Source: Sphingobacteriia bacterium (GTDB taxonomy: Bacteria; Bacteroidota; Bacteroidia; Chitinophagales; Chitinophagaceae). From it: a stretch of DNA of 64,000 bases. Shown here piece by piece: positions 44,795 to 53,910 of the stretch. Under the pieces are notes generated by a model, which was given only the letters and a program-made list of their open reading frames with translations, made no database searches and was not told the origin of the DNA. The position numbers and the translations under genes were made by a program. The stretch is from assembly GCA_017304675.1 (NCBI GenBank), contig JAFKLS010000021.1, forward strand, positions 62,001 through 126,000, read 5' to 3'. Position 1 is the stretch's first letter; every line of letters starts with the position of its first letter.

Positions 44795-45904
44795 TTATTC
44801 CCACTTAAAAGTTTTAACGGCTATGGCATATACAATAATGCCCCATATCATTAACACACCAATTTCTTTCCAGCAACTTACCAGGCTGGCGCCTTCAAAA
44901 GCAATATTTCGCATAGCGGTATTAAAGTGCGTAAGGGGCAAAATTTTACATAAGGGTTGTAACCAGGAAGGGAATGCCTCAATTGAGAAGAATGTACCGG
45001 CTAATAAAAATTGAGGCAGGGTAATAATATTGGCAAGAGGCGGAATAGTGCTTTCGCTTTTGGCAAGGCCACTTACAATAAAGCCAAATCCCATGAATAC
45101 TACCAACGCTATAAAGCTTAATACCAATATTTCAGCAAAGGTTATAAGGCCATGCACTAATGTAAACTTAAAAGCTAATGTACCAATACCAACTATAATA
45201 ATTGCTGTTAACAATTGAAATAATACCCTGCTGATAGCCTCGCCTGTAATAATATAACCCCGTTTAATGGGCGTTGCAAAAAAACGTTTCAATACAAGTT
45301 GCTGCCGAAGATTAAAAAATAAAAACGCCACCCCGAAAACACCTGAACTCAATAAAGAAAATCCAAGCTGACCGGGTAAAATAAAGTCGATTGTTCTGTA
45401 TATTCTTCCGGGTATTTTTTCTATATCATTGCTTATAACGGCTATCGTTGCATTTTCAGGAAACATATTTTTATTAATACCTGAAATAACAGATTGTATT
45501 ATTTGGCGAAGTACACTTATGTTTTGCGGGCTCACTGCCTCAGAACTCTTGATACTTATATTATATGGTGCCGAAGGATTGTTTGTTTTAGAAATGGTGA
45601 GTATGGCGGTAATACGCCCTTTTTCCAGGTCTTCTTTCACCTCATTCTCCGGTTTGTTAATAAATTTTAGCCCCGGAATATTTTTAACAGCACCATAAAC
45701 AGGATTAAGCGTATCTGATTGTTTATCTAAAAAAACTTTTAAATTAATCCCACCGCCTTCTCCACCCAAAAATCCAAATACCAAAATAAAGATCAACGGA
45801 AAACCGATACTGAAAACTACTGCCGATGGGCTGCGGAAAATAGCTCTTAAGCTACCTTTGCTAACTGCCAACATTGCCTTAAACTGATTGTATTGTGTTT
45901 TCAT
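44795..45904 (-). CDS. ABC-2-type transporter permease
   Basis: A 369-residue membrane protein from the ATG at 45904; the frame opens at 46027 but the first 41 residues overlap the divergent promoter and look non-coding. Plan: one N-terminal transmembrane helix (SPSAVVFSIGFPLIFILVFG), a periplasmic domain of about 150 residues, then five transmembrane helices, as in ABC-2 exporters of the YhgE/NodJ-like type. It needs an ATP-binding partner, but none is in the window. Substrate unknown. The SRPBCC gene lies immediately downstream. Confidence 0.85.
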   Translation of the reverse strand: MKTQYNQFKAMLAVSKGSLRAIFRSPSAVVFSIGFPLIFILVFGFLGGEGGGINLKVFLDKQSDTLNPVYGAVKNIPGLKFINKPENEVKEDLEKGRITAILTISKTNNPSAPYNISIKSSEAVSPQNISVLRQIIQSVISGINKNMFPENATIAVISNDIEKIPGRIYRTIDFILPGQLGFSLLSSGVFGVAFLFFNLRQQLVLKRFFATPIKRGYIITGEAISRVLFQLLTAIIIVGIGTLAFKFTLVHGLITFAEILVLSFIALVVFMGFGFIVSGLAKSESTIPPLANIITLPQFLLAGTFFSIEAFPSWLQPLCKILPLTHFNTAMRNIAFEGASLVSCWKEIGVLMIWGIIVYAIAVKTFKWE

Positions 45905-46020
45905 TATAAATAAGGTTGCGGCAAAAATATCGTTTATCCGAACAAACCATACGAATGATTCAAAGAAAAAAATTATGAAATTAAGACATTTGTCGTACAT
46001 TAGAGTAACATTTGGCAGAA

Positions 46021-46470
46021 ATGGCAAAAATTAGCAAACATAAAAAATACATTCAGTCAGAAAATTCTACTCCAAAGTTGGAAGAGCCGATGATTACGTA
46101 TCAATCTGTTATGAAAATTCCAAGCGTAGAAGAATTTACGTATAAAAAATTTCAGAAAATCGCCAATAAAGTGCCATTCACACAAAAAGAATGGGCAAGT
46201 ATTTTGCATTTATCAGAAAGAACTTTACAACGTTACGCTAAAGGCAATTCCTCTTTTGAAGGCATTTACGTAGATAGAATTTTACAAATAGAGCAACTCA
46301 TTAATCTTGGTTTAGAAACTTTTAAAACTGCCCAAGATTTATACAATTGGTTGAAAAAAGATAAATATGTTTTTGGCCAATTGCTAAATTTTTCTTCTTT
46401 AGAATCAACTCACGGCATCATTGAAGTAACCAATGAAATTGGCAGAATTCTTTATGGAGTTTACATATGA
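46021..46470 (+). CDS. Xre/MbcA/ParS-type antitoxin
   Basis: About 149 residues from the ATG at 46021; the frame also opens at TTG 46012. The centre (VPFTQKEWASILHLSERTLQRYA) is an Xre-like helix-turn-helix and the C-terminus (FKTAQDLYNWL, FSSLESTHGIIEVTNEI, RILYGVYI) is the toxin-binding domain of the MbcA/ParS/Xre family (DUF2384). These antitoxins block the RES toxin and usually repress their own promoter. The start is 116 bases from the divergent ABC permease. The stop overlaps the toxin gene by four bases. Confidence 0.92.
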   Translation: MAKISKHKKYIQSENSTPKLEEPMITYQSVMKIPSVEEFTYKKFQKIANKVPFTQKEWASILHLSERTLQRYAKGNSSFEGIYVDRILQIEQLINLGLETFKTAQDLYNWLKKDKYVFGQLLNFSSLESTHGIIEVTNEIGRILYGVYI

Positions 46471-46916
46471 TACTTTACAGATTTGCTTCAAAACATTATA
46501 GTAACCCTATCAACGGCGAAGGTGCAAGGCTTTGGGGAGGAAGATGGAATGCTGCCGGAACACCAGCTGTTTACTGCAGCGGAACCATTTCTTTATCGCT
46601 ATTAGAGCTACTAATTCATAGCCTGAATTATGATACACTTTTAGAACACAACTTAATTGTGATAGATGTTCCTATTAAAAACATTCATAAAATTCAAATA
46701 ACACAATTAAAAAACGATTGGCAGAATGATGTTCATTATAGTCGTTTTATAGGTAATGAATTTCTCAAGCAGCAATCTTCGCTTTTATTACAAGTACCTT
46801 CTGCAATTATTCCGGAGGAAAGCAATTTTATCATCAATCCCAAACACAAAGATTTCAATAAAGTAAAACTGAGTGAAGTGAAATCTTTTACTTTTGATAA
46901 AAGGCTTTTCAAATAA
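46467..46916 (+). CDS. RES-domain toxin (NAD+-targeting)
   Basis: A 149-residue RES-family protein. The family hallmarks are visible: Arg5 in LYRFAS, GARLWGGRWN (19-28) with Arg26-Trp27, Tyr36 in AVYCSG, and Glu47 in SLSLLEL. In characterised members (such as MbcT of Mycobacterium and Pseudomonas RES proteins) the toxin destroys NAD+ or ADP-ribosylates a host enzyme. The ATGA overlap with the antitoxin gene gives coupled translation. folK starts three bases downstream and must share the transcript unless it has an internal promoter. Confidence 0.93.
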   Translation: MILYRFASKHYSNPINGEGARLWGGRWNAAGTPAVYCSGTISLSLLELLIHSLNYDTLLEHNLIVIDVPIKNIHKIQITQLKNDWQNDVHYSRFIGNEFLKQQSSLLLQVPSAIIPEESNFIINPKHKDFNKVKLSEVKSFTFDKRLFK

Positions 46917-46918
46917 AC

Positions 46919-47410
46919 ATGCACACAGCTTATATTTTACTTGGCGGCAATATTGGCGATAGAAAACAACACTTAGAAAATGCAAAACAGCATATTCTAT
47001 TCTATTGCGGTACAATTACACAGCAATCCTCCATTTATCAAACAGCGGCCTGGGGCGTGACAGACCAGCCTGATTTTTACAATCAGGTAATTGTAATAGA
47101 TACTCTTTTAGCACCTGAAGCATTGATGCAGTCTTTATTGAAAATTGAACAAATAATGGGAAGGGTGCGTTCGCAAAAAATGGGGCCCAGGATTATTGAC
47201 CTGGATATTTTATTGATTGATGATTTGATTATGGAAACAGATATACTCAGTTTGCCTCATCCTGCCATGACAAAAAGAAGATTTGTACTGGAACCTCTTT
47301 CAGAGATTAGCCCCAATAAAATACACCCTGTTGAAAAAAAATCAATTGCCCTGTTATTACTGGAATGCAGGGATGATTTAAATGTGCAAAAAATTTATAC
47401 CAAACATTAA
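46919..47410 (+). CDS. folK: 2-amino-4-hydroxy-6-hydroxymethyldihydropteridine pyrophosphokinase
   Basis: A 163-residue HPPK of folate synthesis. Conserved parts: YILLGGNIGDR (5-15), SSIYQTAAWGVTDQPDFYNQ (about 38-57, pterin-binding Trp and Asn) and MGPRIIDLDILLIDD (about 89-103, with the Arg and the two Mg-binding Asp). It transfers pyrophosphate from ATP to the pterin alcohol. It follows the RES toxin after two bases and precedes a deoxynucleoside kinase, a pairing common in Bacteroidota. Confidence 0.95.
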   Translation: MHTAYILLGGNIGDRKQHLENAKQHILFYCGTITQQSSIYQTAAWGVTDQPDFYNQVIVIDTLLAPEALMQSLLKIEQIMGRVRSQKMGPRIIDLDILLIDDLIMETDILSLPHPAMTKRRFVLEPLSEISPNKIHPVEKKSIALLLLECRDDLNVQKIYTKH

Positions 47411-47420
47411 TAGAGGCTAT

Positions 47421-47428
47421 TACTTTTG
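47421..47428 (+). promoter_or_regulatory. -7 promoter element eight bases before the deoxynucleoside kinase
   Basis: TACTTTTG matches TAnnTTTG exactly and ends eight bases before the ATG at 47437. Predicted transcription start falls almost on the start codon, implying a leaderless or nearly leaderless mRNA. No convincing -33 TTTG at the expected distance. Confidence 0.45.
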
Positions 47429-47436
47429 AGCGCCTA

Positions 47437-48069
47437 ATGAAATATCATTTTATTACTGTTGAAGGAAATATTGGCGCAGGTAAAACCACGCTAACCCATT
47501 TACTTGCCAAACATTATAATGCAAGGATTATTTTAGAAGAATTTGCAGATAACCCTTTTCTTCCCAAGTTTTACGAAAACCCGCAGCAATATGCTTTCCC
47601 GCTGGAGCTTTTCTTTATGGCCGAAAGGTATAAACAACTAAAAGAAATGATTCACACGAAAGATTTGTTTCAGAATGTAACCATTTCAGATTATTTATTT
47701 ACCAAGTGCCTGCTCTTTGCAAAAGTTAATTTGCCGGAAGAAGAATTCAGGCTATATCAAAAATTATTCGACATTATTAATCAGCAGTTGGTATTTCCTG
47801 ATATTTTAATATACCTGCATGCCCCAATTAATAAATTGCAAAACAATATCAGGAAACGAAACAGGGTTTATGAACAAAATATTCCAGATGAATATTTATT
47901 CAACCTTCAGGAAACATATACCAGCTACATTAAGCAGCATAATATTAAAACCATTTTTATAGATGCAAGCAATGCAGATTTTTTAGGGAATGAAAAGCAT
48001 TTCAAAGTAATTTTAGATGCACTGGAGAAAGATTATGATGATGGCCAGCATTATTTCACACTGCCCTAA
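47437..48069 (+). CDS. Deoxynucleoside kinase (deoxyadenosine/deoxyguanosine kinase family)
   Basis: A 210-residue P-loop kinase: GNIGAGKTT at 10-18, the substrate-binding Glu in ILEEFADNPF (about 32-41), the TISDYLF segment equivalent to the DRS/ERS motif, and the LID Arg cluster RKRNRVYEQ. It salvages deoxynucleosides by 5'-phosphorylation. Specificity (dA, dG or dC) cannot be called from sequence. Probably expressed both from the folK transcript and from a promoter in the 26-base gap. Confidence 0.92.
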   Translation: MKYHFITVEGNIGAGKTTLTHLLAKHYNARIILEEFADNPFLPKFYENPQQYAFPLELFFMAERYKQLKEMIHTKDLFQNVTISDYLFTKCLLFAKVNLPEEEFRLYQKLFDIINQQLVFPDILIYLHAPINKLQNNIRKRNRVYEQNIPDEYLFNLQETYTSYIKQHNIKTIFIDASNADFLGNEKHFKVILDALEKDYDDGQHYFTLP

Positions 48070-48084
48070 ACATAGTAACAATCA

Positions 48085-49338
48085 ATGTCGCAAACAACTA
48101 CCCAACAGCTTACCGATCCTTTTGCTTCAATAAAAATTCCTGAATACAGAAACTTAATGATGGGCAGGTTCCTGTTCATTATGGGCTTAAGAATGATGGG
48201 CACACTGGCAGGCTGGTGGGTATACGAATTAACCAATGCCCCCTTTGCTATTGGAATTATAGGTTTATCTGAGGTGGTTCCGGCAGTTTCTCTGGCTTTG
48301 TATGCAGGACATGTAATTGATAAAAGTGAAAAACGAAGCCTTTTATTACGAGGTGTGGGTGCTTATTTTTTAGCAGCACTGATGTTGTTATTACTTTCAA
48401 CAGGGAAAGCAACCCTACACTTATCAAATTATCAGATTGCTTTTGGAGTTTATGCCATTATTTTTTGTACAGGCATTATCCGATCATTCACCGGCCCCGT
48501 TTTCGGAACAGTAATTGCGGCCATTGTACCAAGAACATTATTACAGAATGCCACTACCTGGAGCCAGGGAGTTTGGTTAAGCGCCTCTGTTACAGGGCAT
48601 GCTTTGGGCGGTATTTTAATAGGCAACTTCGGCATTACAAGTACACTTATTATTATTTCTTCGCTGGTAATACTGGGCTTTATATGTATGTTTCAAATAA
48701 AACATAAACCACCTGTTGCAACTATAACAGAGAAAAAAACATGGGAAAGTGTTAAAGAAGGACTTCGGTTTGTTTTAAAAACAAAAGAGATATTAGGCGC
48801 CCTAACATTAGATCTTTTTGCCGTACTTTTTGGTGGTGCCGTAGCCATGATACCTGTTTTTGCAAAAGATATTCTTAATGTTGGCGCTAAAGGGTTTGGT
48901 TGGCTAAATGCTGCATCAGACATAGGTTCAATTATTATCATTATTACGTTAACCTTATTCCCATTACGCAAAAAACAAGGCAGAACATTATTGTTTGCTG
49001 TAGCAGGTTTTGGCCTGTGCATTATTACTTTTGCTTTATCAAGATCGTTCCTGTTATCGTTCTGTGCTTTGCTTTTAAGTGGCATTGTTGATGGCATAAG
49101 CGTAGTGGTAAGAGGCACCATACTACAATTAAATACTCCGGACACCATGCGAGGAAGGGTGATGAGTGTGAACTCCATGTTCATTAACTCCAGCAATGAG
49201 CTTGGACAGTTTGAAAGCGGTGTGGCTGCCAAATTAATGGGCGTAATACCTTCCGTTGTTTTTGGAGGGAGTATGACCCTATTGGTAGTAATTGTTACCT
49301 GGTTTAAAGCACCTACATTAAGGAAAATGCAGTATTAA
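48085..49338 (+). CDS. Major facilitator superfamily transporter
   Basis: A 417-residue membrane protein with 11-12 hydrophobic segments and the MFS_3/EntS-like layout. The cytoplasmic loop motif A appears as GHVIDKSEKRSLLL (about residues 75-88) between helices 2 and 3; the second half repeats with LFPLRKKQGRTLLF. DTMRGRVMSVNSMFINSSNELGQ (near helix 10) is typical of the enterobactin-exporter-like group. Direction and substrate unknown, most likely an exporter (inference). It follows the kinase by 15 bases and overlaps the converging YkgJ-type gene by four bases at its stop. Confidence 0.88.
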   Translation: MSQTTTQQLTDPFASIKIPEYRNLMMGRFLFIMGLRMMGTLAGWWVYELTNAPFAIGIIGLSEVVPAVSLALYAGHVIDKSEKRSLLLRGVGAYFLAALMLLLLSTGKATLHLSNYQIAFGVYAIIFCTGIIRSFTGPVFGTVIAAIVPRTLLQNATTWSQGVWLSASVTGHALGGILIGNFGITSTLIIISSLVILGFICMFQIKHKPPVATITEKKTWESVKEGLRFVLKTKEILGALTLDLFAVLFGGAVAMIPVFAKDILNVGAKGFGWLNAASDIGSIIIIITLTLFPLRKKQGRTLLFAVAGFGLCIITFALSRSFLLSFCALLLSGIVDGISVVVRGTILQLNTPDTMRGRVMSVNSMFINSSNELGQFESGVAAKLMGVIPSVVFGGSMTLLVVIVTWFKAPTLRKMQY

Positions 49339-49808
49339 ATCAATTTTTCAAGCACATAATATACTGCCGGGCAAAAAGTTGCGTTTTTAAGGGTAATAGC
49401 CGGCCTTTTTAACAGCACATCTTCATTCGTATAGGGGAAACGTTCACAATCACCAGGTCTTTGTTCATAAATACTGCAAAAATTATCTGCACCCAAAAAG
49501 GGGCATGGTACAGACTTTACTACATAGTCACCATCTTCATCCAATTTCAAATAAGTATCAATAAATACACTCTCTTTCATTTTCAAGTGTTTGCTGATAC
49601 GTTTTATATCTGGCGTTTTAAATCTGGGAGAATAGTTTTTACAGCAGGCAGCACACTGCAGGCAGTCTATTTTTGAGAAAGCCTCTTCATGCAGGTTAGG
49701 CAATTGTTTTAAAACCTTATTTTTATCGGCCTTTTGTAAAAACTGTTTATACTTTTTTTGATGCTCTTCAGTTTTCTTCGCCCAGTTTATCAATACCTTG
49801 TCTGTCAT
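49335..49808 (-). CDS. YkgJ-type Cys-cluster (zinc/iron-chelating) protein
   Basis: A 157-residue cytoplasmic protein with the YkgJ pattern: DCLQCAACCKNYSPRF (about 48-63), VPCPFLG, FCSIYEQRPGDCERFPY and a late Cys in ATFCPAVY. The eight or so Cys probably bind a metal or an Fe-S cluster. The family is widespread and without a firm function. Its stop overlaps the MFS gene stop by four bases; it appears to be expressed alone. Confidence 0.88.
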   Translation of the reverse strand: MTDKVLINWAKKTEEHQKKYKQFLQKADKNKVLKQLPNLHEEAFSKIDCLQCAACCKNYSPRFKTPDIKRISKHLKMKESVFIDTYLKLDEDGDYVVKSVPCPFLGADNFCSIYEQRPGDCERFPYTNEDVLLKRPAITLKNATFCPAVYYVLEKLI

Positions 49809-49868
49809 AATACTAAATTAACCAGTTATTAATTGAAATAAATTGGTTTTTAAAACATCTTGCAGCCT

Positions 49869-50768
49869 ATGTTTCATTTAGCAAAAGAACAAATAGTTAT
49901 TTTACTCTCCACGCCTTTTTATATTCTTATCATTGGCGGAGAATTATTATTGTCGCATTTACAACATAAAAAGAAGTATACTGTAAAAGATACAGCAACC
50001 AATATTTATTTCATGCTACTGAATGCCGGAATAGATTTGGCATTCAGGGCTTTTTATCTTGGAGTATTTGCCTATTGCTTCTCTTTAAAACTGGTAAACT
50101 GGCAAAATCCTTTTTTATATTGGATATGCCTGTTTATTGCCGAAGATTTTCTGTATTATTGGCTACATCGTTTAGACCATGAGATCCGGTTTTTTTGGGC
50201 TACACATGTTACGCACCATTCTTCTACTAAAATGAATTTTACGGTAGGCTTCCGCTCCTCTGTATTGCAGCCGCTATATCGCTTTATTTATTTTTTACCG
50301 CTGCCTTTGTTGGGTTTCCAGTCTTTAGATATCCTGTTTGTATATTCAGCCACCCAAATCTGGGGCATTTTTGTGCATACTGAGTATATTCATAAAATGG
50401 GTTGGCTGGAATATTTTCTGGTAACCCCCTCCCATCACCGGGTGCATCATGGCAGTAACCCCAAATACCTTGACAAAAACATGGGAATGTTCCTCATTAT
50501 ATGGGATAAAATGTTTGGCACTTTTCAAAAAGAATTATCACCACAGGAATACCAACCCATTCAATATGGATTAACTAAAAACCCAGAAAACCTAAATCCG
50601 GTTACTGTTATTTTTCATGAGTGGATGCAGCTTTTTAAAGATGCCTGTCAACCCAATATCACTTTCAGGCAACGATGGATGTATATTTTTGGTCCTCCCG
50701 GCTACAGCCATAACGGCAGTAGGCATACCAGCAGGCAGCTAAGGGAAATAGAAAACAAAGGGTATTAA
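49869..50768 (+). CDS. Fatty acid hydroxylase/sterol desaturase family membrane protein
   Basis: A 299-residue di-iron membrane enzyme from the ATG at 49869 (the frame also opens at TTG 49860). The histidine boxes are complete: HRLDH (100-104), HVTHH (113-117), an intermediate His pair (His170, His175) and SHHRVHH (188-194). Several transmembrane segments surround them. Such enzymes hydroxylate or desaturate lipids using O2. The actual lipid is unknown; hydroxylation of sphingolipid or ornithine-lipid chains is plausible for this phylum but not shown. Single gene. Confidence 0.9.
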   Translation: MFHLAKEQIVILLSTPFYILIIGGELLLSHLQHKKKYTVKDTATNIYFMLLNAGIDLAFRAFYLGVFAYCFSLKLVNWQNPFLYWICLFIAEDFLYYWLHRLDHEIRFFWATHVTHHSSTKMNFTVGFRSSVLQPLYRFIYFLPLPLLGFQSLDILFVYSATQIWGIFVHTEYIHKMGWLEYFLVTPSHHRVHHGSNPKYLDKNMGMFLIIWDKMFGTFQKELSPQEYQPIQYGLTKNPENLNPVTVIFHEWMQLFKDACQPNITFRQRWMYIFGPPGYSHNGSRHTSRQLREIENKGY

Positions 50769-50791
50769 AAAATTTGCACAGCTTATTACCA

Positions 50792-50818
50792 GCCTGAATA
50801 AAGCGTTTTTTATCAGGC
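50792..50818 (+). terminator. Possible terminator after the hydroxylase gene
   Basis: GCCTGA (50792-50797) pairs with TCAGGC (50813-50818), extendable through a bulged A, with GCGTTT-type loop. No U-tract follows, so this is weak. The rest of the 183-base gap to gcvP holds nothing recognisable; there is no glycine riboswitch consensus. Confidence 0.35.
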
Positions 50819-50951
50819 CGTATGCATGTACATTTGCGGCGGCTAAGAAAACAGGTAGTAATGGTTACTGATGATGGATATAATTGTTTTCCGGCATCAT
50901 GCACCGCTTGCTATCAGCTTCTCCCCCCTATAAACTATAAAATATTTCTAA

Positions 50952-53813
50952 ATGAGTTTATTTGAACAACAACACAGAGAATTTCAAGAAAGACACATTG
51001 GACCTAATGAAACGGATGCGCAGCAAATGTTAAAAACCATTGGCGTAAAAAGTTTAAATGAATTGATTGATAAAACAGTTCCACCGGCCATTCGTTTACA
51101 AAAGGATTTGAATATTCCTCCTGCCATTAGTGAGTTTGAATATTTAAATGAATTGAAAACTGTTGCTGCCAAAAACAAGTTATTCAAAACATATATTGGT
51201 CAGGGTTATTACAACACCATTACACCAAGCGTTATTCTTCGGAACGTTTTTGAAAATCCGGGCTGGTATACCCAGTATACTCCCTATCAGGCAGAAATAT
51301 CGCAAGGCCGTTTAGAAAGCCTCCTTAATTTTCAAACCATGGTGGCAGGCCTTACAGCACTGCCTTTAGCCAATGCTTCATTATTAGACGAAGCAACTGC
51401 AGCAGCAGAAGCCATGGCCATGTTGTTTCATCATGGAGATACAGAGAAAAAGAAAAAATTCTTTGTTGATGAAGCCATCTTCCCTCAAACAAAAGATTTA
51501 CTTGTTACAAGAGCTAATCCAATAAATATTGAATTGGTTTTTGGTAATTATAAAAATGCTTTGTTGGATGATACCTACTTCGGTGCCATCATTCAATATC
51601 CAAACAACTTAGGCAATATTGAAGACTACAGAGGTTTTATTGCCAATGTTCATGCTGTTGGTGGTTATGTGGTAATGGCTACAGATTTATTGGCTTTAAC
51701 CTTATTAACGCCACCCGGAGAATTAGGTGCTGATGTTGCAATCGGCTCTGCACAACGTTTAGGCGTGCCTTTGGGTTACGGCGGACCACATGCTGCTTTC
51801 TTTGCAACAAAAGATGATTTTAAACGTGGTATGCCGGGAAGAATCATCGGTGTAAGTATAGATGCTCAGGGCAACCGTGCATTGCGTATGGCTTTGCAAA
51901 CAAGAGAACAACATATTAAACGGGAAAAAGCAACTTCAAATATTTGTACTGCACAAGCGTTGCTGGCAAACATGGCTGCAATGTATGCGGTATATCACGG
52001 AGCAGAAGGATTGAAAAATATTGCTTCAAGAGTTGCTATGCTTACACAGGTTTTAAGTGAAGCATTGGTTGATTTAGGTTTTGAAGTAATTACAAAAAAT
52101 GTTTTCGACACCATTACTGTTAAAACAAATGCTGCCGCGATAAAAGCAATTGCGGAAAAACATGAAGTGAATTTCAGAATGATTGATGAAAGCCATATCG
52201 GTATTTCTTTGGATGAAACCACTTCACAAAAAGATGTGTTGGATATTGTTTACATCTTCGCTGAAAGTGTAGGAAAAGATGAAGCTGAGATTGAATTCAA
52301 CAGCGATGATGAATTGGAATTGATTCCTTCTTATGCAAAAAGAACTTCTGTTTATTTAACGCATCCTGTGTTCAACACACATCACAGCGAAAGCCAAATG
52401 ATGCGTTACATAAAACAATTAGAGAATAAAGATCTTTCGCTTAACACCAGCATGATCACTTTAGGAAGCTGTACCATGAAATTGAATGCCGCTTCTGAAA
52501 TGATTCCGGTGAGCTGGCCTGAGTTTTCACAAATGCATCCATTTGTTCCTGCAGAACAAGCATTGGGTTACAAACAAATCACTGATGAGCTAAGTAATTA
52601 TTTATGTGAGATCACAGGTTTTGATGCTTGCAGTTTGCAACCGAACAGTGGTGCACAAGGTGAATATGCAGGATTGTTAACCATTATGGCTTATCACAAA
52701 GCCAACAACAATGCACACAGAAATGTAGTGTTGATACCGATTTCTGCACACGGCACAAACCCTGCCAGTGCAGTAATGGCGGGCATGAAAGTAGTGGTGG
52801 TAAAAAGCAATGAAGACGGAACCATTGATGTTGCAGATTTAAAAGCAAAAGCAGAGCAACATAAAGATAATCTTGGTGCATTGATGGTTACTTATCCTTC
52901 TACTTTTGGTGTGTTTGAGGAAAGTATTGTAGAAATTTGTGAGATCGTTCATGCATTTGGCGGACAAGTGTACATGGATGGCGCTAACATGAATGCACAA
53001 GTAGGTTTAACATCTCCTGCTAATATCGGAGCAGATGTTTGTCACTTGAACTTGCATAAAACATTCGCTATTCCACATGGTGGTGGTGGCCCGGGCATGG
53101 GACCAATTTGCGTAAAAGAACATTTGGCTAAACATCTACCTGGTCATATTACACTGAACGGAAAGAATGCAGTTTCTGCTGCACCATTTGGTTCTGCATC
53201 TATTTTATTAATCAGTTACGGGTATATTAAAATGTTGGGTAACGATGGTGTTCGTATGGCTACAGAATATGCAATACTCAATGCCAATTATATGAAGGCA
53301 AGATTGGAAAAACATTACAAAGTATTGTTCACAGGCACCAACGGTTTTGCAGCACATGAATTTATTGTAGATCTACGTCCATTCAAACAAAGTGCAGGTA
53401 TTGAAGCGGAAGATGTTGCAAAACGTTTGATTGATTACGGCTTCCATGCACCAACCATGAGTTTCCCTGTTCCGGGCACCATTATGATTGAACCAACTGA
53501 AAGTGAAGACAAAGCTGAGTTAGACAGGTTCTGCGATGCGTTGATTTCTATTCATGAAGAAATAAAGGTGATTGAAGAAGGCAAAGCAGATAAAACAGAT
53601 AATGCCCTGAAAAATGCACCGCATACCCAAGCTGTTGTTTGCGCTGATGAATGGAATCATAAATACACTCGTCAAGAAGCAGGCTTCCCATTATATTATG
53701 TTTCGCAAAATAAATTCTGGCCAAGTGTTGCGAGGGTAAACAATACACATGGTGATAGGAATTTGATTTGTACCTGCGAGCCAATTGAATCGTATATGGA
53801 TGAAGTGCAATAA
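50952..53813 (+). CDS. gcvP: Glycine dehydrogenase (aminomethyl-transferring), P-protein
   Basis: A full-length 953-residue single-chain P-protein of the glycine cleavage system. It decarboxylates glycine on PLP and passes the aminomethyl group to lipoyl-Gcv[18 protein letters not shown] opens the N-terminal half; the C-terminal half carries [16 protein letters not shown] with the PLP Lys at residue 703. The two halves are the usual fused GcvPA/PB. gcvT and gcvH are not in the window. A good hairpin follows the stop. Confidence 0.97.
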   Translation: MSLFEQQHREFQERHIGPNETDAQQMLKTIGVKSLNELIDKTVPPAIRLQKDLNIPPAISEFEYLNELKTVAAKNKLFKTYIGQGYYNTITPSVILRNVFENPGWYTQYTPYQAEISQGRLESLLNFQTMVAGLTALPLANASLLDEATAAAEAMAMLFHHGDTEKKKKFFVDEAIFPQTKDLLVTRANPINIELVFGNYKNALLDDTYFGAIIQYPNNLGNIEDYRGFIANVHAVGGYVVMATDLLALTLLTPPGELGADVAIGSAQRLGVPLGYGGPHAAFFATKDDFKRGMPGRIIGVSIDAQGNRALRMALQTREQHIKREKATSNICTAQALLANMAAMYAVYHGAEGLKNIASRVAMLTQVLSEALVDLGFEVITKNVFDTITVKTNAAAIKAIAEKHEVNFRMIDESHIGISLDETTSQKDVLDIVYIFAESVGKDEAEIEFNSDDELELIPSYAKRTSVYLTHPVFNTHHSESQMMRYIKQLENKDLSLNTSMITLGSCTMKLNAASEMIPVSWPEFSQMHPFVPAEQALGYKQITDELSNYLCEITGFDACSLQPNSGAQGEYAGLLTIMAYHKANNNAHRNVVLIPISAHGTNPASAVMAGMKVVVVKSNEDGTIDVADLKAKAEQHKDNLGALMVTYPSTFGVFEESIVEICEIVHAFGGQVYMDGANMNAQVGLTSPANIGADVCHLNLHKTFAIPHGGGGPGMGPICVKEHLAKHLPGHITLNGKNAVSAAPFGSASILLISYGYIKMLGNDGVRMATEYAILNANYMKARLEKHYKVLFTGTNGFAAHEFIVDLRPFKQSAGIEAEDVAKRLIDYGFHAPTMSFPVPGTIMIEPTESEDKAELDRFCDALISIHEEIKVIEEGKADKTDNALKNAPHTQAVVCADEWNHKYTRQEAGFPLYYVSQNKFWPSVARVNNTHGDRNLICTCEPIESYMDEVQ

Positions 53814-53841
53814 AATAATACATAACCGGTACTCTTATAAT

Positions 53842-53866
53842 AAAGCCCTGCAAATTGCGGGGCTTT
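53842..53866 (+). terminator. Terminator of gcvP
   Basis: A 10-bp stem (53842-53851 with 53857-53866, one G:U pair), loop AAATT, followed by TGTTTTG. Confidence 0.75.
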
Positions 53867-53910
53867 TGTTTTGATGCAAATAATTATATTCGGAAAACAA
53901 TTTACCAACC

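Noticed and set aside
46021..46916. Remnant of a mobile island around the toxin-antitoxin pair
   Set aside because: No integrase, transposase, direct-repeat boundary or tRNA was found nearby; base composition looks like the surroundings.
48693..49232. Open frame of about 179 codons on the minus strand inside the MFS transporter gene
   Set aside because: It mirrors the transporter's coding strand, has no recognisable domain or start context, and the plus-strand protein is clearly a real MFS member.
50769..50951. Possible glycine riboswitch upstream of gcvP
   Set aside because: No aptamer consensus or paired tandem aptamers could be found; only a weak hairpin near the upstream gene.
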